From the NCBI GenBank assembly GCA_021801795.1, contig JAJYXR010000003.1, positions 1 through 64,000 on the forward strand: a DNA stretch of 64,000 nucleotides. The letters run 5' to 3'. Every line of letters begins with the position of its first letter. The stretch's first letter is position 1. The notes under the pieces are model-generated. The model made no database searches and was not told the DNA's origin. It worked only from the letters and a program-made list of their open reading frames with translations. This DNA is from Actinomycetes bacterium (lineage in GTDB: Bacteria > Actinomycetota > Acidimicrobiia > Acidimicrobiales > JAJYXR01). Below are positions 50,687 to 60,217 of the stretch, piece after piece. Position numbers and translations under genes: made by a program.

Positions 50687-52411
50687 TCACTTGTAGTTCG
50701 GGTTATGGGCGAGACTCGCCGCAGGCGTGATACCGACCGTCGAGGTGAAGGTCACGGTGCCACCCGCCACCGCCACGCTCGGCACCAGGGGGGTGTCGAA
50801 GAGCTTCGAGCTGCCCACCCCGTCGATCCACTCCGAGGCGAGGGAGAAGCCAGTGCCGGTCCCGCTGCACGACGCGGTGATCTGACCGATATCGGTCGAG
50901 GTGCTGGAGCTCGTGGAGCTGGTGCTCGTGGAGCTGGTCGTAGACGGCGAGCCGAAGGTCGCGGTGCCGTCGAACTTCACGATGGAGAGGTTCGCCGGGG
51001 TGAGAGGACCGATGGCGTCTAGCACGGCCGGCCAGTCCACCGCGTGCTCGGCCACGTCCCGGGCCTGAAGGGTCGAGGTGCCCACCGCCTTCGTGGCACG
51101 CACCACTGGGTCGTAGCGGACCTCCTGGGCGTTCAGCGATGCCACGCTGGCCCTCAGGCTCGCGATCGAGCTGTTCGCCTGGTGGACCTGCCAGAAGCGC
51201 CAGCCGGAGAACGCGACGATCAGCACCAGGGCAGCCACACCGCCTGTGATCGCGTAGCGCTTCAGCCGCCTCTGCTCGGCGCGTTCGAGCACCTCGGCGG
51301 GGACCAGGTTGAACTTCTTCGCGCCGGGCAGCGTCTCGGGCAGCGCCAGGCCCACGGGCGTGGCGAGCACCGGGTCCATCAGCCTGAACTGCTCAGCCGT
51401 TATGGGAGCCTGGAGCTGGGTGGTGTCCAGGCGGCTGAGCGGCGATATGGGCACCACCTGCATGCGGGTCTCGGTCTGGAGCTGCTCGAAGAAACCCCTG
51501 AGCTGGGCCCCACCGCCGGTAACCAGGATCCTCGCTATGGGTGCCCTGCCGGGCAGGGAGGCGAAGAACTGGACCGAGTTACGGATCTCGTTCACCAGCT
51601 CGGTGAGAACCGGCTGGACGGCCTTCTCTGCTGCCTGGACCTGGGGTGTGGGCTCCCCGAGGCGGCGCTTCACGGCCTCCGCGTCGGACATCGGCAGGTC
51701 GAGGGTGGAGGAGATCGCTGCAGTGGCCGCGTTACCCGCCGTGCCGATGGTGCGCACGAACTGGGGCCTGCCGCCCTGGTGGACCACCACCACCGTGAGG
51801 CCTGCTCCCACCGAGACGATGGCCTCTGGCTGGTCCGCGAGGCCCGCGCCCGGATAGCCCCCTGGGCCGTATCCCATGGAGCCGCCTCCGATCATGATGG
51901 CCCGCACGAGGGCCGAGGAGACGAGATCCACACCGGCCACCTCGAGGCCCGCTGCCTCGATAGCGTTCACCACACCGTCTACGAGGTCGCGGTGGGCAGC
52001 CGCGACGAGCACCCGGCGCATGGCGGTGCCGTCTGGAGCGTTATAGTCCGCGAGCACCTGGGTGGAGAAGACGGTGCGCTCGGCCGGGAAGGGGATGACC
52101 TCCTCGGCCTGGAACCTCACCGCCATGTCGACCTCTTCGTCGGGCACGTAGGGCAGGTCCATCTCCCGGGTGATCGCCCGGAGACCCGCCACACCCACCA
52201 CCACCGAGGTCTCCACGAAGCCGCCGTTCTCCCAAAGACGCCTGATGGCGTCAGCCACTGCAGCAGAGTCCTGGACCTCGCCGTCGACTATGGCGCCTGG
52301 TGGCAGGCCAGCCTGCCCGTAGGCACTGAGGGCAGGCGGGTTCGAGGTAGGGTCGATCTCCGCCGCCCGTACCGCGCTCGTGCCTATGTCCAGCCCTACT
52401 ACCAGCGCCAT
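50687..52411 (-). CDS. pilMN: fused type IV pilus assembly protein PilM-PilN
   Basis: About 574 residues from ATG 52411. Residues 1-360 are PilM, an actin-like fold: LVVGLDIGTSAVRAAEI, AVRFQAEEVIPFPAERTVFSTQVL, IVSVGAGLTVVVVHQGG and ARILVTGGGAQLRGFFEQLQ. The KKFNLVPAEVLERAEQRRLKRYAI linker is the IN(L)LP-like PilN N-terminus normally bound by PilM, followed by a transmembrane helix (VAALVLIVAFSGWRFW), a coiled coil and a ferredoxin-like domain with a Ser/Thr loop. PilM and PilN are separate proteins in most bacteria; here they are one chain. Confidence 0.92.
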   Translation of the reverse strand: MALVVGLDIGTSAVRAAEIDPTSNPPALSAYGQAGLPPGAIVDGEVQDSAAVADAIRRLWENGGFVETSVVVGVAGLRAITREMDLPYVPDEEVDMAVRFQAEEVIPFPAERTVFSTQVLADYNAPDGTAMRRVLVAAAHRDLVDGVVNAIEAAGLEVAGVDLVSSALVRAIMIGGGSMGYGPGGYPGAGLADQPEAIVSVGAGLTVVVVHQGGRPQFVRTIGTAGNAATAAISSTLDLPMSDAEAVKRRLGEPTPQVQAAEKAVQPVLTELVNEIRNSVQFFASLPGRAPIARILVTGGGAQLRGFFEQLQTETRMQVVPISPLSRLDTTQLQAPITAEQFRLMDPVLATPVGLALPETLPGAKKFNLVPAEVLERAEQRRLKRYAITGGVAALVLIVAFSGWRFWQVHQANSSIASLRASVASLNAQEVRYDPVVRATKAVGTSTLQARDVAEHAVDWPAVLDAIGPLTPANLSIVKFDGTATFGSPSTTSSTSTSSTSSSTSTDIGQITASCSGTGTGFSLASEWIDGVGSSKLFDTPLVPSVAVAGGTVTFTSTVGITPAASLAHNPNYK

Positions 52412-52602
52412 CCCCACGCCCCCTTCGTCGTCCAGCAGGCGCCACCGCAGGCCCTAGGCCGGGTGAACCCCCTGGGTGGTTCGCCAACATTCACCAGGGC
52501 ATACCGTCAGCCCCGTGGTGCCCCGTTACCCTAGCGCGCCTGGCACCAGCGCGGGCAATGGGAGCGCTGAGCCCGGATCCGAGCCGGGTTAGGAGCCGAC
52601 CC

Positions 52603-53844
52603 TCACTGGGAGGGAATGTGCTTCACGTAGTCGAACATCGGCAGGTACATGCTCACCACCATCACGCCCACGCCAGCACCCATCACCACCGTGAGAAGCG
52701 GTTCCAGCAGCGAGGTGAGGTTGTTCACGGTGGTGTCCACCTCGCCGTCGTAGAACTCGGCAACCTTGCGCAGCATCGCGTCCAGCGCGCCCGTCTGCTC
52801 GCCCACCTCGATCATCTGGGTCACCAGCGGGGGGATGATCTCCTCGTGGGCCCGGAACGGCTCCGCCAGGGGGCGTCCCTCGCGCACCGCGTCCTTCGTC
52901 TCCTGGAGCACCGCCGCGACGGTCTGGTTCCCAGCGGTGTCCGAGACGATGTCGAGAGCCTCCAGGATGGGCACGCCAGACTGCAGAAGCGACGAGAAGC
53001 TGTTCGAGAACCGCGACAGCGCGGTCTTGTGCATGAGGGGGCCGAACACCGGCGCTCGCAGCTTCGCCCGGTCCCATATCTCGCGGCCGCGCTCGGTGTC
53101 CTTCCAGCGAACGAACGCGTAGGCGCCGGCGATGATGACGGCTATCACCACTACAGCCCAGGGGGACAGGACAATGGCTGAGATGTGGATCACGATGCGG
53201 GTGGGAAGCGGCAACTTCGCCCCGCCCAGGGTGTTGAAGAGCTTCTTGAACACCGGCACGATGAAGATGAGCAGGGCCAGGAAGATGACCGCCATCACGC
53301 ACAGGACGATCACCGGGTAGGTCATCGCGCTGCGGATCTTCTTGTTTATAGCCGCCTGCTTCTCCATGGTGTGGGCGAGGTTGTTCAGTACCAGGTCGAG
53401 GTTACCGCCGGCCTCCCCTGCCTGGACCATGGCGACGAACAGGTTAGAGAACACCTTCGGGAACTTCGCGCACGCGGCCGACAGGGAGGCTCCGTGCTCC
53501 ACGTCGAGGCGCACAGCGGTGAGGATCCTCGCGAGCTCCTTGTTCTCCACCTGGCCGGCCAGTATCCCGAGCGCCCGCACGATCGACAGGCCGGAGTCCA
53601 CCATGGTGGCCAGCTGGCGCGTCGCCATCGCCACGTCCACCAGCTTCACGCGGTTCGAGATCCCCGGGATGTTTATGTCGCCCCGCAGGCCCGCGCTCAT
53701 CCGGCTCTTCGGGGTGACCGAGATGGGCAGGTAGCCCATCTCGCGCAGCTTCCCCACCACCAGCGCCAGGCTGTCGCCCTCCAGCTGGCCCTCCACCAGG
53801 TTCCCCGTGCGATCCCGCACCTTGTAGTCGAACGTCAGTGCCAT
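52603..53844 (-). CDS. pilC: type IV pilus platform protein PilC
   Basis: A 413-residue GspF-family protein. Two T2SSF domains are present: VATRQLATMVDSGLSIVRALGILAGQVENKELARIL and ALSRFSNSFSSLLQSGVPILEALDIVSDTAGNQTVAAVLQ. Three transmembrane regions follow the usual order (YPVIVLCVMAVIFLALLIFIVPVF, AVVVIAVIIAGAYAFV, and the C-terminal LEPLLTVVMGAGVGVMVVSMYLPMF). It is the rotor platform coupling PilB and PilT to pilin assembly. GGGAAGG precedes the ATG. A 191-bp gap to pilMN holds only weak inverted repeats. Confidence 0.95.
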   Translation of the reverse strand: MALTFDYKVRDRTGNLVEGQLEGDSLALVVGKLREMGYLPISVTPKSRMSAGLRGDINIPGISNRVKLVDVAMATRQLATMVDSGLSIVRALGILAGQVENKELARILTAVRLDVEHGASLSAACAKFPKVFSNLFVAMVQAGEAGGNLDLVLNNLAHTMEKQAAINKKIRSAMTYPVIVLCVMAVIFLALLIFIVPVFKKLFNTLGGAKLPLPTRIVIHISAIVLSPWAVVVIAVIIAGAYAFVRWKDTERGREIWDRAKLRAPVFGPLMHKTALSRFSNSFSSLLQSGVPILEALDIVSDTAGNQTVAAVLQETKDAVREGRPLAEPFRAHEEIIPPLVTQMIEVGEQTGALDAMLRKVAEFYDGEVDTTVNNLTSLLEPLLTVVMGAGVGVMVVSMYLPMFDYVKHIPSQ

Positions 53845-53887
53845 CTCTGCCTTCCCTCGATCCCCTCCTGCACTTCGGTCCCTGACC

Positions 53888-55663
53888 CTAGGAGGCCAGG
53901 TGGTTACGCAGGTCCTCCTCGCTACGGCACCTGTCGAACGCCACCGCCTCGGTGATCCTGCCCTCCTTCACCAGCTTCGCCAGGCCCTGGTCCATAGTCT
54001 GCATCCCGTACTGCGCGCCGGTCTGCATCAGCGAGTAGATCTGGTGGGTCTTCGCGCTGCGTACCAGGTTCCTGATCGCAGAGGTGCACAGCATCACCTC
54101 GCAGCACGCCAACCGTCCGGTCCCGTCCGCGTTCAGGATCAGCTGCTGGGTGACCACCCCCTCCAGCGAGGCCGCGAGCTGGGTACGGATCTGCTCCTGC
54201 TGGCTGGTGGGGAACACGTCGACGATTCGGTCGATCGTCTGGGGAGCGTCCTGGGTGTGTAGGGTCGCGAACACCAGGTGACCGGTCTCGGCAGCGGTCA
54301 GGGCCATCGATATCGTCTCCAGGTCGCGCATCTCGCCCACCAGGATGACATCCGGGTCCTCACGGAGCACCCTGCGGAGAGCCTCCGCGAAGGACTTCGT
54401 GTCCTGTCCCACCTCCCGCTGGTTCACCACCGAGCGCTTGTGGTTGTGCAGGAACTCGATCGGGTCCTCGATCGAGATGATGTGGAGCGGCTTCGTCCGG
54501 TTTATGATGTCGATCAGGGTCGCGAGCGTCGTCGACTTTCCCGAGCCAGTCGGACCCGTCACCAGCACCAGGCCGGAGCGCATCTCGGTGAAGGACCGGA
54601 TCGACTCCGGTATGCCCAGGGACTCGAACGAGGGGATCTCGTGGGGGATCGAGCGCATGACCGCCGCCACCGTGCCCCGCTGCATGAACACGTTCAGCCG
54701 GAACCTCCCCACCCCGGCTATCGAGTGGGAGGTGTCCAGCTCCTTCTCCTCCTCGAACCGCTCCCGGAGCGACTGGGGAAGGATGCCGAAGACCATCTCG
54801 CGAATGGTCTCGTTATCCAGCTTCGGGCATCCCTCTATGGGCCTGATCGCACCGTGCAGCCGGATGGATCCAGGCTTGCGTGCGGTCAGGTGCAGGTCCG
54901 ACGCGCCCACCTCCACCGCGTATCGAAGCAGGTCGTCTATGTGCAGCGGCACGTCACCCTGCCCGCCGTGGAACACCGGCTCACCCGAGTCCGAGGAATG
55001 CCCACCCGGCGCCGACCCATGTCCGTTCGGCGACCCGCCGGGGCCACCACCGGCCTCGCCGGCCTCCGAATGGGGCGACGCTGCGGGAGCAGCGACACCG
55101 GCTCCAGGCGGAGCGGGCTGCGCCTGGGCCTGCACATGGGGCTGGGGTTGGCCCTGGGACGCCATCTGTGCCTGGGGCTGGCCCTGGGGGGAACCTGGGT
55201 CTGACGGACCGACCGAGGAGAGCGCCACCAGGACCCGCTCGATGGCCAGCGGGTCTGCCAGCACCGCGGAGACCGGCCTGCCTATGAGCGTGGACAGGGT
55301 CCTCATGTCCTCCGCGTCCGGAGGCTCCGCGCATGCCAGAACCAGCTGGCCACCCGCCTCACGGAATCCCACCACCCCGTACTCCGCAGCCAGCGCAGCC
55401 GGGACCAGGGCCAGCGCCGCCGGCTCGGGACGCTCCGAGTAGAGGTCCACGGCCTGGAGCTGGGCGAGCTGCGCGAGGCTGGATACCACCACCTGCGGGG
55501 AGGCCACCTGGCGGGAGATGAGCAGCTTCCCGAGCGGGGTCGCGCTCTGGTCGGCCTCGGACACCAGGGGGGCTATCACCTCCTCGGGCACGTAGCCACC
55601 CGCCACGAGGGTCTGAGCCAGCCGGTGGCCCCACTCGACCCTGGTGGCCGCACTCGGGCTCAC
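53888..55663 (-). CDS. pilT: pilus retraction ATPase PilT with N-terminal MshEN-like extension
   Basis: About 591 residues from GTG 55663, which overlaps the pilB stop as GTGA; canonical PilT is about 350-370. The first 150 residues (EWGHRLAQTLVAGGYVPEEVIAPLVSEADQ, SSLAQLAQLQAVDLY, AAEYGVVGFREAGGQLVLACAEP) resemble the N-domain of GspE/PilB. A Gln/Pro/Gly-rich linker follows. The ATPase part has GPTGSGKST near residue 370, EDPIEFLH, DPDVILVGEMRDLETI (Walker B), ATLHTQDAPQTIDRIVDVF, and AIRNLVRSAKTHQIYSLMQTG, the PilT-specific motif. Confidence 0.93.
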   Translation of the reverse strand: MSPSAATRVEWGHRLAQTLVAGGYVPEEVIAPLVSEADQSATPLGKLLISRQVASPQVVVSSLAQLAQLQAVDLYSERPEPAALALVPAALAAEYGVVGFREAGGQLVLACAEPPDAEDMRTLSTLIGRPVSAVLADPLAIERVLVALSSVGPSDPGSPQGQPQAQMASQGQPQPHVQAQAQPAPPGAGVAAPAASPHSEAGEAGGGPGGSPNGHGSAPGGHSSDSGEPVFHGGQGDVPLHIDDLLRYAVEVGASDLHLTARKPGSIRLHGAIRPIEGCPKLDNETIREMVFGILPQSLRERFEEEKELDTSHSIAGVGRFRLNVFMQRGTVAAVMRSIPHEIPSFESLGIPESIRSFTEMRSGLVLVTGPTGSGKSTTLATLIDIINRTKPLHIISIEDPIEFLHNHKRSVVNQREVGQDTKSFAEALRRVLREDPDVILVGEMRDLETISMALTAAETGHLVFATLHTQDAPQTIDRIVDVFPTSQQEQIRTQLAASLEGVVTQQLILNADGTGRLACCEVMLCTSAIRNLVRSAKTHQIYSLMQTGAQYGMQTMDQGLAKLVKEGRITEAVAFDRCRSEEDLRNHLAS

Positions 55664-58600
55664 GCGACCACCCTCAGCACTTCCTCCAGGGTGGTGTCGC
55701 CGGCGATCACCTTGTTCAGTCCTGCCTGGCGCAGGGTCACCATGCCCTGCTCCACGGCCAGCCGGTGGATGCTCTCCACGGATGCTCCCTCCACGATCAA
55801 GCGGTCTATCTCCTCGGTCACGATCATCAGCTCGATGAGCGCCCGCCGACCCCGGTAGCCGGTGTTCGAGCACGCCCCGCAGCCCACCGCACGATACAGG
55901 GTGAGATGGTCCGAGTCCACGAAGACCTCAGAGGGCTTCCAGCCCGCCGCCACCACATCGGCCTCCGTGGCCTCGAAGGGCTCCCTGCAGTGGTGGCAGA
56001 GCCGCCTGGTGAGTCGCTGGGCCACCACCCCGCTCACCGCCGAGGTGACCAGGAACGACTCGATCCCCATCTCCACCAGCCTCAGCGGGGTGCTCGCGGC
56101 ATCGTTCGTGTGCAGGGTCGCGAGCACCATGTGACCGGTGAGGGCAGCCTCGATGGAGATCATCGCGGTCTCCCGGTCGCGGATCTCTCCCACCAACACC
56201 ACGTCGGGGTCCGACCGCATGATCGACCGGAGGGCCTTTGGGAAGGTGAGTCCGGCCTTCGAGTTTATCTGGACCTGGTTTATGCCCTTCAGCTGGAGCT
56301 CCACTGGATCCTCGACCGTGATGATGTTCTTCTCCGGCGAGTCCAGGGCACCGAGGGTCGCGTAGAGGGTCGTCGTCTTGCCAGACCCCGTAGGGCCGGT
56401 GACCAGGATGGTGCCATACGGACGGGACCAGACCGTCCTGTAACGCTCCATCAGCTCCTCGTCGAAGCCCAGCTCGTCGAGGCTCAGCACCACGCTCGAC
56501 TTGTCCAGCACCCGCATCACCATCTTCTCCCCATGGGTGGTCGGCAGCGTCGCCATCCGCAGGTCGATCTGCCTCGGCCCCACGTTCACCGATATCCGGC
56601 CGTCCTGGGGAAGGCGGTGCTCCGCGATGTCCATGTCGGCCATCACCTTCAGCCTGGTGGTCACCGCAGAGGCTATGTTCCGCGGAGCACTCGACATGTC
56701 GTGGAGGACCCCGTCGATGCGGTACCGGATCCTCAGGTGGTCCGAGGTCGGCTCTATGTGGATGTCCGATGCCCGCTCGTTCAGTGCCTGGAGGATAAGC
56801 AGGTTCACGTACCGGACGATCGGCGCGTCCTCGGCCACAGACTGGATGTTCTCGAGCTCCCGCTCCTCGCTGCCGGTGCCCTCGATGTCCATGGCAGCCG
56901 TCTTCGCGAAGGTCGCCGCGTCTCCCCCGCCGTGGTAGGCCCGATCGATGTAGGCCGCGATCTGGGACCTGGTGGCCACCAGCGTCACGAAGTTCCTACC
57001 GATGATCGTCCGCAGGTCGTCCATCGCGAACACGTCAGTCGGGTTCGATGCCACCACCTCCGGGACCCCGCCCTCGTTCGATATCACCAGCACGTTGTGG
57101 TGACGCGCGGTGGCCTCAGGGATCATGAAGGCTGCCGTGTAGTCCAGGTGGCGCGTCTCCAAGTCCACGAACTCCAGGCCCATCTCCTGGGCCATCCCCC
57201 ACATCAGGTCCGCCTCCGTCACCAGACCCTTCGCGGTCAGCAGCCGCGCCACGCTCTGGCCCGTCGACATGTGCTCCGCGAGCACCACCTGCATCTGCTC
57301 CAGTGGCACCCTCCCGCCTTCCACCAGCACCCTCGCCAGCGGCGGGAACGACGCCAGCAGCGAATCCTCGGCACCCTCCGCCAGCTCGCCGCCGAGGCCG
57401 GCCGCATGCACCAGGTCTCCCGCACCCGAGTGCTCGAACTCCGCCACCGCCACGTCCACCAGGTCCGCCGCCGCCTCTATGTCCGCCGGGTCGATCGACG
57501 CCACCGGCTCGTCCCCGCCGTCTACCGGTCCCGCGCCCGAGCCATCAGCGCCGGCAGCTATCTCAGCTAGGAGAGCATCCAGCGCAGGGTCCGAGGGAGG
57601 CGGCACATCTCCGACAACCGGGGACTCCGCTGGGGCGCTGCCGGCTGCTGGGGCGCTGCCGGCTGCTGGGGCGCTGCCGGCTGCTGGTGCGCTGCCGGCT
57701 GCTGGGGCCTCAGGCATAGCGGGCACCGGTGGGGGTGTCTGTGCCTGTGTCTGTGCCTTTGCCGGTGGCGCAGGCGTCTGTGCAACGGGCGCCGGTGGGG
57801 GTGTCTGTGTCTGTGCCTTTGCCGGTGGCGCAGGCGTGTCGGCCTTCGCATCTGCCTTCGCAGTAGCTGCCTTCGCATCTGCCTTCGACCGGCCACCTGA
57901 CTGCTTGGAAGGGCTGGGCGAGGCCTCCGAGATCGGTGGCGGTGGAGCGACCAGCGGCTCCGAGCGCCCGGACGGCGCCGCAGCCGGCGCGGTAGCAGGG
58001 GGCGTGGATGACGGCGTGGCCGGTGGACCAGCGTCCTCAGTGTCGGGAGCCTCCACCACGGGTCCCGCCCCTGCTGTGGGTGCAGCCGGTGGGGCAGTCG
58101 CTGGGGCTGGCGGGGCCGGTGGGGCAGTCACAGGGGCTGTCGGTGCAGGCGGGGCTGGTGTCGGGGCTGGTGTGGGCGCTGGGGCCATTATCGGGGCCGT
58201 TATCGGGGCCGTCGCCGCGACCGAGGGAGGTGCCAGCGGGGCCGTTGAGGGTGGGGCAGGCGGGGCCGATGAGGGTGGGGCAGGCGGGGCCGATGGCTGT
58301 GCGGGAGGCGCGAAGGCCATGCCGTAGATAGAGCTGCCAAGTGCATCATCGAGAGCCGAAGCGAGAGGATCGGGCGGCGACAGGACCTTCCCGTTCGAGC
58401 CGTTCAGCCCAGAGCCGTTCGAGCCGTTAGAGGCGTTCGTGCCGTTAGAGCCGTTCAGCCCGGCGGCGTACACCCTGTCCAGGCAACTCTCTATCTGAGC
58501 GGCATCGGCCACCACGGAGATGAAGTCACGCCCGATGCTCGCCTTCAGGGTGTCCATCGCGAACACGTCGGCCGGGTCGGCAACCGCTATCACCGGGGCC

Positions 58601-58755
58601 CCGAACTTACGGCCAATCGGCACCACCTTGTGCTTCCGAGCGATGGCTGCCGGGAGCACGCTCGAAGCGGAGACGTCGACGTTATACCTGTCGAGATCTA
58701 CGAACTCGAGGTTATAGTCGCTGGCGAGCAGCCGGAGCGCGCCGGAGTCGCTCAT
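55660..58755 (-). CDS. pilB: pilus extension ATPase PilB with duplicated N-terminal domain
   Basis: About 1031 residues from ATG 58755 (a TTG at 58830 would add 25); typical PilB is about 570. Domain one (residues 1-105) has LRLLASDYNLEFVDLDRY and VAVADPADVFAMDTLKASIGRDF. A long Pro/Ala/Thr linker follows, rich in repeats including PAAGSA. A second N-domain (about 480-620) has LLTAKGLVTEADLMWGMAQEMGLEFVDLETR and VVASNPTDVFAMDDLRTIIGRNF. The ATPase has GPTGSGKTT near residue 785, DPDVVLVGEIRDRETA, and the zinc CHHC/CGAC pair near 920-970. The two N-domains clearly share ancestry. Confidence 0.94.
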   Translation of the reverse strand: MSDSGALRLLASDYNLEFVDLDRYNVDVSASSVLPAAIARKHKVVPIGRKFGAPVIAVADPADVFAMDTLKASIGRDFISVVADAAQIESCLDRVYAAGLNGSNGTNASNGSNGSGLNGSNGKVLSPPDPLASALDDALGSSIYGMAFAPPAQPSAPPAPPSSAPPAPPSTAPLAPPSVAATAPITAPIMAPAPTPAPTPAPPAPTAPVTAPPAPPAPATAPPAAPTAGAGPVVEAPDTEDAGPPATPSSTPPATAPAAAPSGRSEPLVAPPPPISEASPSPSKQSGGRSKADAKAATAKADAKADTPAPPAKAQTQTPPPAPVAQTPAPPAKAQTQAQTPPPVPAMPEAPAAGSAPAAGSAPAAGSAPAAGSAPAESPVVGDVPPPSDPALDALLAEIAAGADGSGAGPVDGGDEPVASIDPADIEAAADLVDVAVAEFEHSGAGDLVHAAGLGGELAEGAEDSLLASFPPLARVLVEGGRVPLEQMQVVLAEHMSTGQSVARLLTAKGLVTEADLMWGMAQEMGLEFVDLETRHLDYTAAFMIPEATARHHNVLVISNEGGVPEVVASNPTDVFAMDDLRTIIGRNFVTLVATRSQIAAYIDRAYHGGGDAATFAKTAAMDIEGTGSEERELENIQSVAEDAPIVRYVNLLILQALNERASDIHIEPTSDHLRIRYRIDGVLHDMSSAPRNIASAVTTRLKVMADMDIAEHRLPQDGRISVNVGPRQIDLRMATLPTTHGEKMVMRVLDKSSVVLSLDELGFDEELMERYRTVWSRPYGTILVTGPTGSGKTTTLYATLGALDSPEKNIITVEDPVELQLKGINQVQINSKAGLTFPKALRSIMRSDPDVVLVGEIRDRETAMISIEAALTGHMVLATLHTNDAASTPLRLVEMGIESFLVTSAVSGVVAQRLTRRLCHHCREPFEATEADVVAAGWKPSEVFVDSDHLTLYRAVGCGACSNTGYRGRRALIELMIVTEEIDRLIVEGASVESIHRLAVEQGMVTLRQAGLNKVIAGDTTLEEVLRVVA
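57627..57710 (-). repeat. 18-bp in-frame repeat (AAGSAP), about 4 copies in pilB linker
   Basis: CTGCTGGGGCGCTGCCGG units lie beside longer direct repeats (57728-57840) that encode the Ala/Pro/Thr/Gln linker of PilB. Confidence 0.9.
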
Positions 58756-58935
58756 GCCTTTACCATCGGCATCTTCGTGCGTGACATTTAGTGCTTCCCC
58801 CTGGGCCCCCCCACGGGCCCACTGGTCCAAGCTGTGGATATCCGATCAAATGCTACCATAAGGGCCTGCGATTGGCTCGATGTTTTCCGACTCCTCATCC
58901 GGCTACCGTGCCAGCTCGTCACCAGGCCCGTCATC

Positions 58936-58988
58936 CGACCCGCGTGCCATCTCGTCATCCGACCCGCGTGCCATCTCGTCATCCGACC
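58936..58988. repeat. 24-bp tandem repeat, about 2.2 copies
   Basis: CGACCCGCGTGCCATCTCGTCATC is repeated just upstream of the prepilin-peptidase-like gene, in the divergent promoter region with pilB. A diverged copy precedes it. Confidence 0.88.
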
Positions 58989-59020
58989 CCTGTGAGGGCC
59001 CTCGCCAGGCGTAGGAACCG

Positions 59021-60040
59021 GTGACGCCCACCGGCAGCGAGGTCGCCTCGAACACGGAGACCCTTCGCGTCGCCATAGTCGCCGTCTCGGTGCCCTTCGG
59101 CCTCGTGATCGGCTCCTTCGTGAACGTGGTCGCCTACCGGGTCCCCCTCGGCCAGTCCATCGTCAGCCCCCCCTCTGCCTGCCCATCCTGCCACCACCCC
59201 ATACGGCCCCGAGACAACGTCCCGGTCGTCTCCTGGATGCTTCTGCGGGCCAGATGCAGGGACTGCGGGGTGAGGATCCCGGCGCGTTACCCCATGGTCG
59301 AGGCATTCACCGGGATCGCCTTCGGGTTGATCGCATGGTGGGTGGTGGCCATATCGAGCATGTCGAACCCGGAGAGATCACTTGGCTCAGTCGGCCTCCT
59401 CTGCGCCCTATGGGTGCTCGTCACCACCCTCGTCGCCCTGAGCGCGAGCAGCCTCCAGGGCTACGAACCACCCTGGTCGGTGGCGCTGTCGGGGACGGCA
59501 CTCGGGGCCCTTCTGCTGGCACTCTCCGCACTCGGAGGTGGGCCAGCCCTCAGAGGACCCTGGTCCACCGGAGCGGCAGGCCACCACGTAACGCACTGGG
59601 GGATCGCGGGAGCCCTCTACGGAGGTTTGGCCGGTACGCTGCTGGCCTGGGCCATCACCAGGATGAGAGCCGCCGCCCTCGGGATCGACCAAGCACCGAG
59701 GTCGCTCCGCCGCGGGAGCCTGGCGGCCGGCCTGGTCCCAGCCGGCGTGATCCTCGGCTGGTCCGGTCCCACCGCCGTGGCCGTAGGCCTGATCTGGATG
59801 CTGGTGATCGCGGGGCTCGCGCGCCTCGCCGGCGGCACGGCGCCCGCTGCTCAGCCCCCTGCTCAGCCCGCCGCTCAGCCCGCCGCTCAGCCCGCCGCTC
59901 AGCCCGCCGCTCAGCCCGCCGCTCAGCCCGCCGCTCAGCCCGCTGCGCGACGCGGGGAGCCATGGGGTCTGCTGCTGTCGGCAGCATCGGTGCCATTGGG
60001 GGTTGCAGCAGGCGTGCTCGCGGTGGTGCTCGCGCACTGA
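59021..60040 (+). CDS. pilD: prepilin-peptidase-like protein (PilD family) with degenerate peptidase site
   Basis: A 339-residue polytopic protein starting at [27 protein letters not shown], then Cys54, Cys57, Cys79 and Cys82 in [22 protein letters not shown] and [23 protein letters not shown] form the N-terminal (methyltransferase/zinc) part of A24 peptidases. In the membrane part, the first catalytic Asp region reads [16 protein letters not shown] with no Asp. Only a loose GID at 221-223 recalls the second GxGD. A 9-fold AAQP repeat lies before the last helix. It may be a methylase-only or inactive homologue. Confidence 0.8.
   Translation: MTPTGSEVASNTETLRVAIVAVSVPFGLVIGSFVNVVAYRVPLGQSIVSPPSACPSCHHPIRPRDNVPVVSWMLLRARCRDCGVRIPARYPMVEAFTGIAFGLIAWWVVAISSMSNPERSLGSVGLLCALWVLVTTLVALSASSLQGYEPPWSVALSGTALGALLLALSALGGGPALRGPWSTGAAGHHVTHWGIAGALYGGLAGTLLAWAITRMRAAALGIDQAPRSLRRGSLAAGLVPAGVILGWSGPTAVAVGLIWMLVIAGLARLAGGTAPAAQPPAQPAAQPAAQPAAQPAAQPAAQPAAQPAARRGEPWGLLLSAASVPLGVAAGVLAVVLAH
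59848..59945 (+). repeat. 12-bp in-frame repeat (AAQP), about 8 copies in pilD
   Basis: GCTCAGCCCGCC units encode (AAQP)n between the last two membrane helices and preserve the frame. Confidence 0.95.
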
Positions 60041-60217
60041 TCCGTTCGGGTCTGGCAGCTCCCATCCCAGAGCCAGGTGGGTCGAGACGAGCCGGACGGC
60101 TGGATGAGCGGGACGGCTGGATGAGCGGGACGGCGTCGCGCGCCGTTCTGTCGGAGTGCAGAATGAACGCGTGAATCCGCTAAGAACTGAAGCCGCCAGT
60201 CCCCTCGGGGCCCTCTG

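Noticed and set aside
51044-52534. About 500-codon plus-strand frame opposite pilMN
   Set aside because: His/Gly/Arg-rich shadow; PilM and PilN domains are unambiguous on the minus strand.
55765-57570. Long plus-strand frame (about 600 codons) opposite pilB
   Set aside because: His/Arg/Leu-rich shadow of the strongly supported PilB reading frame; no family motif.
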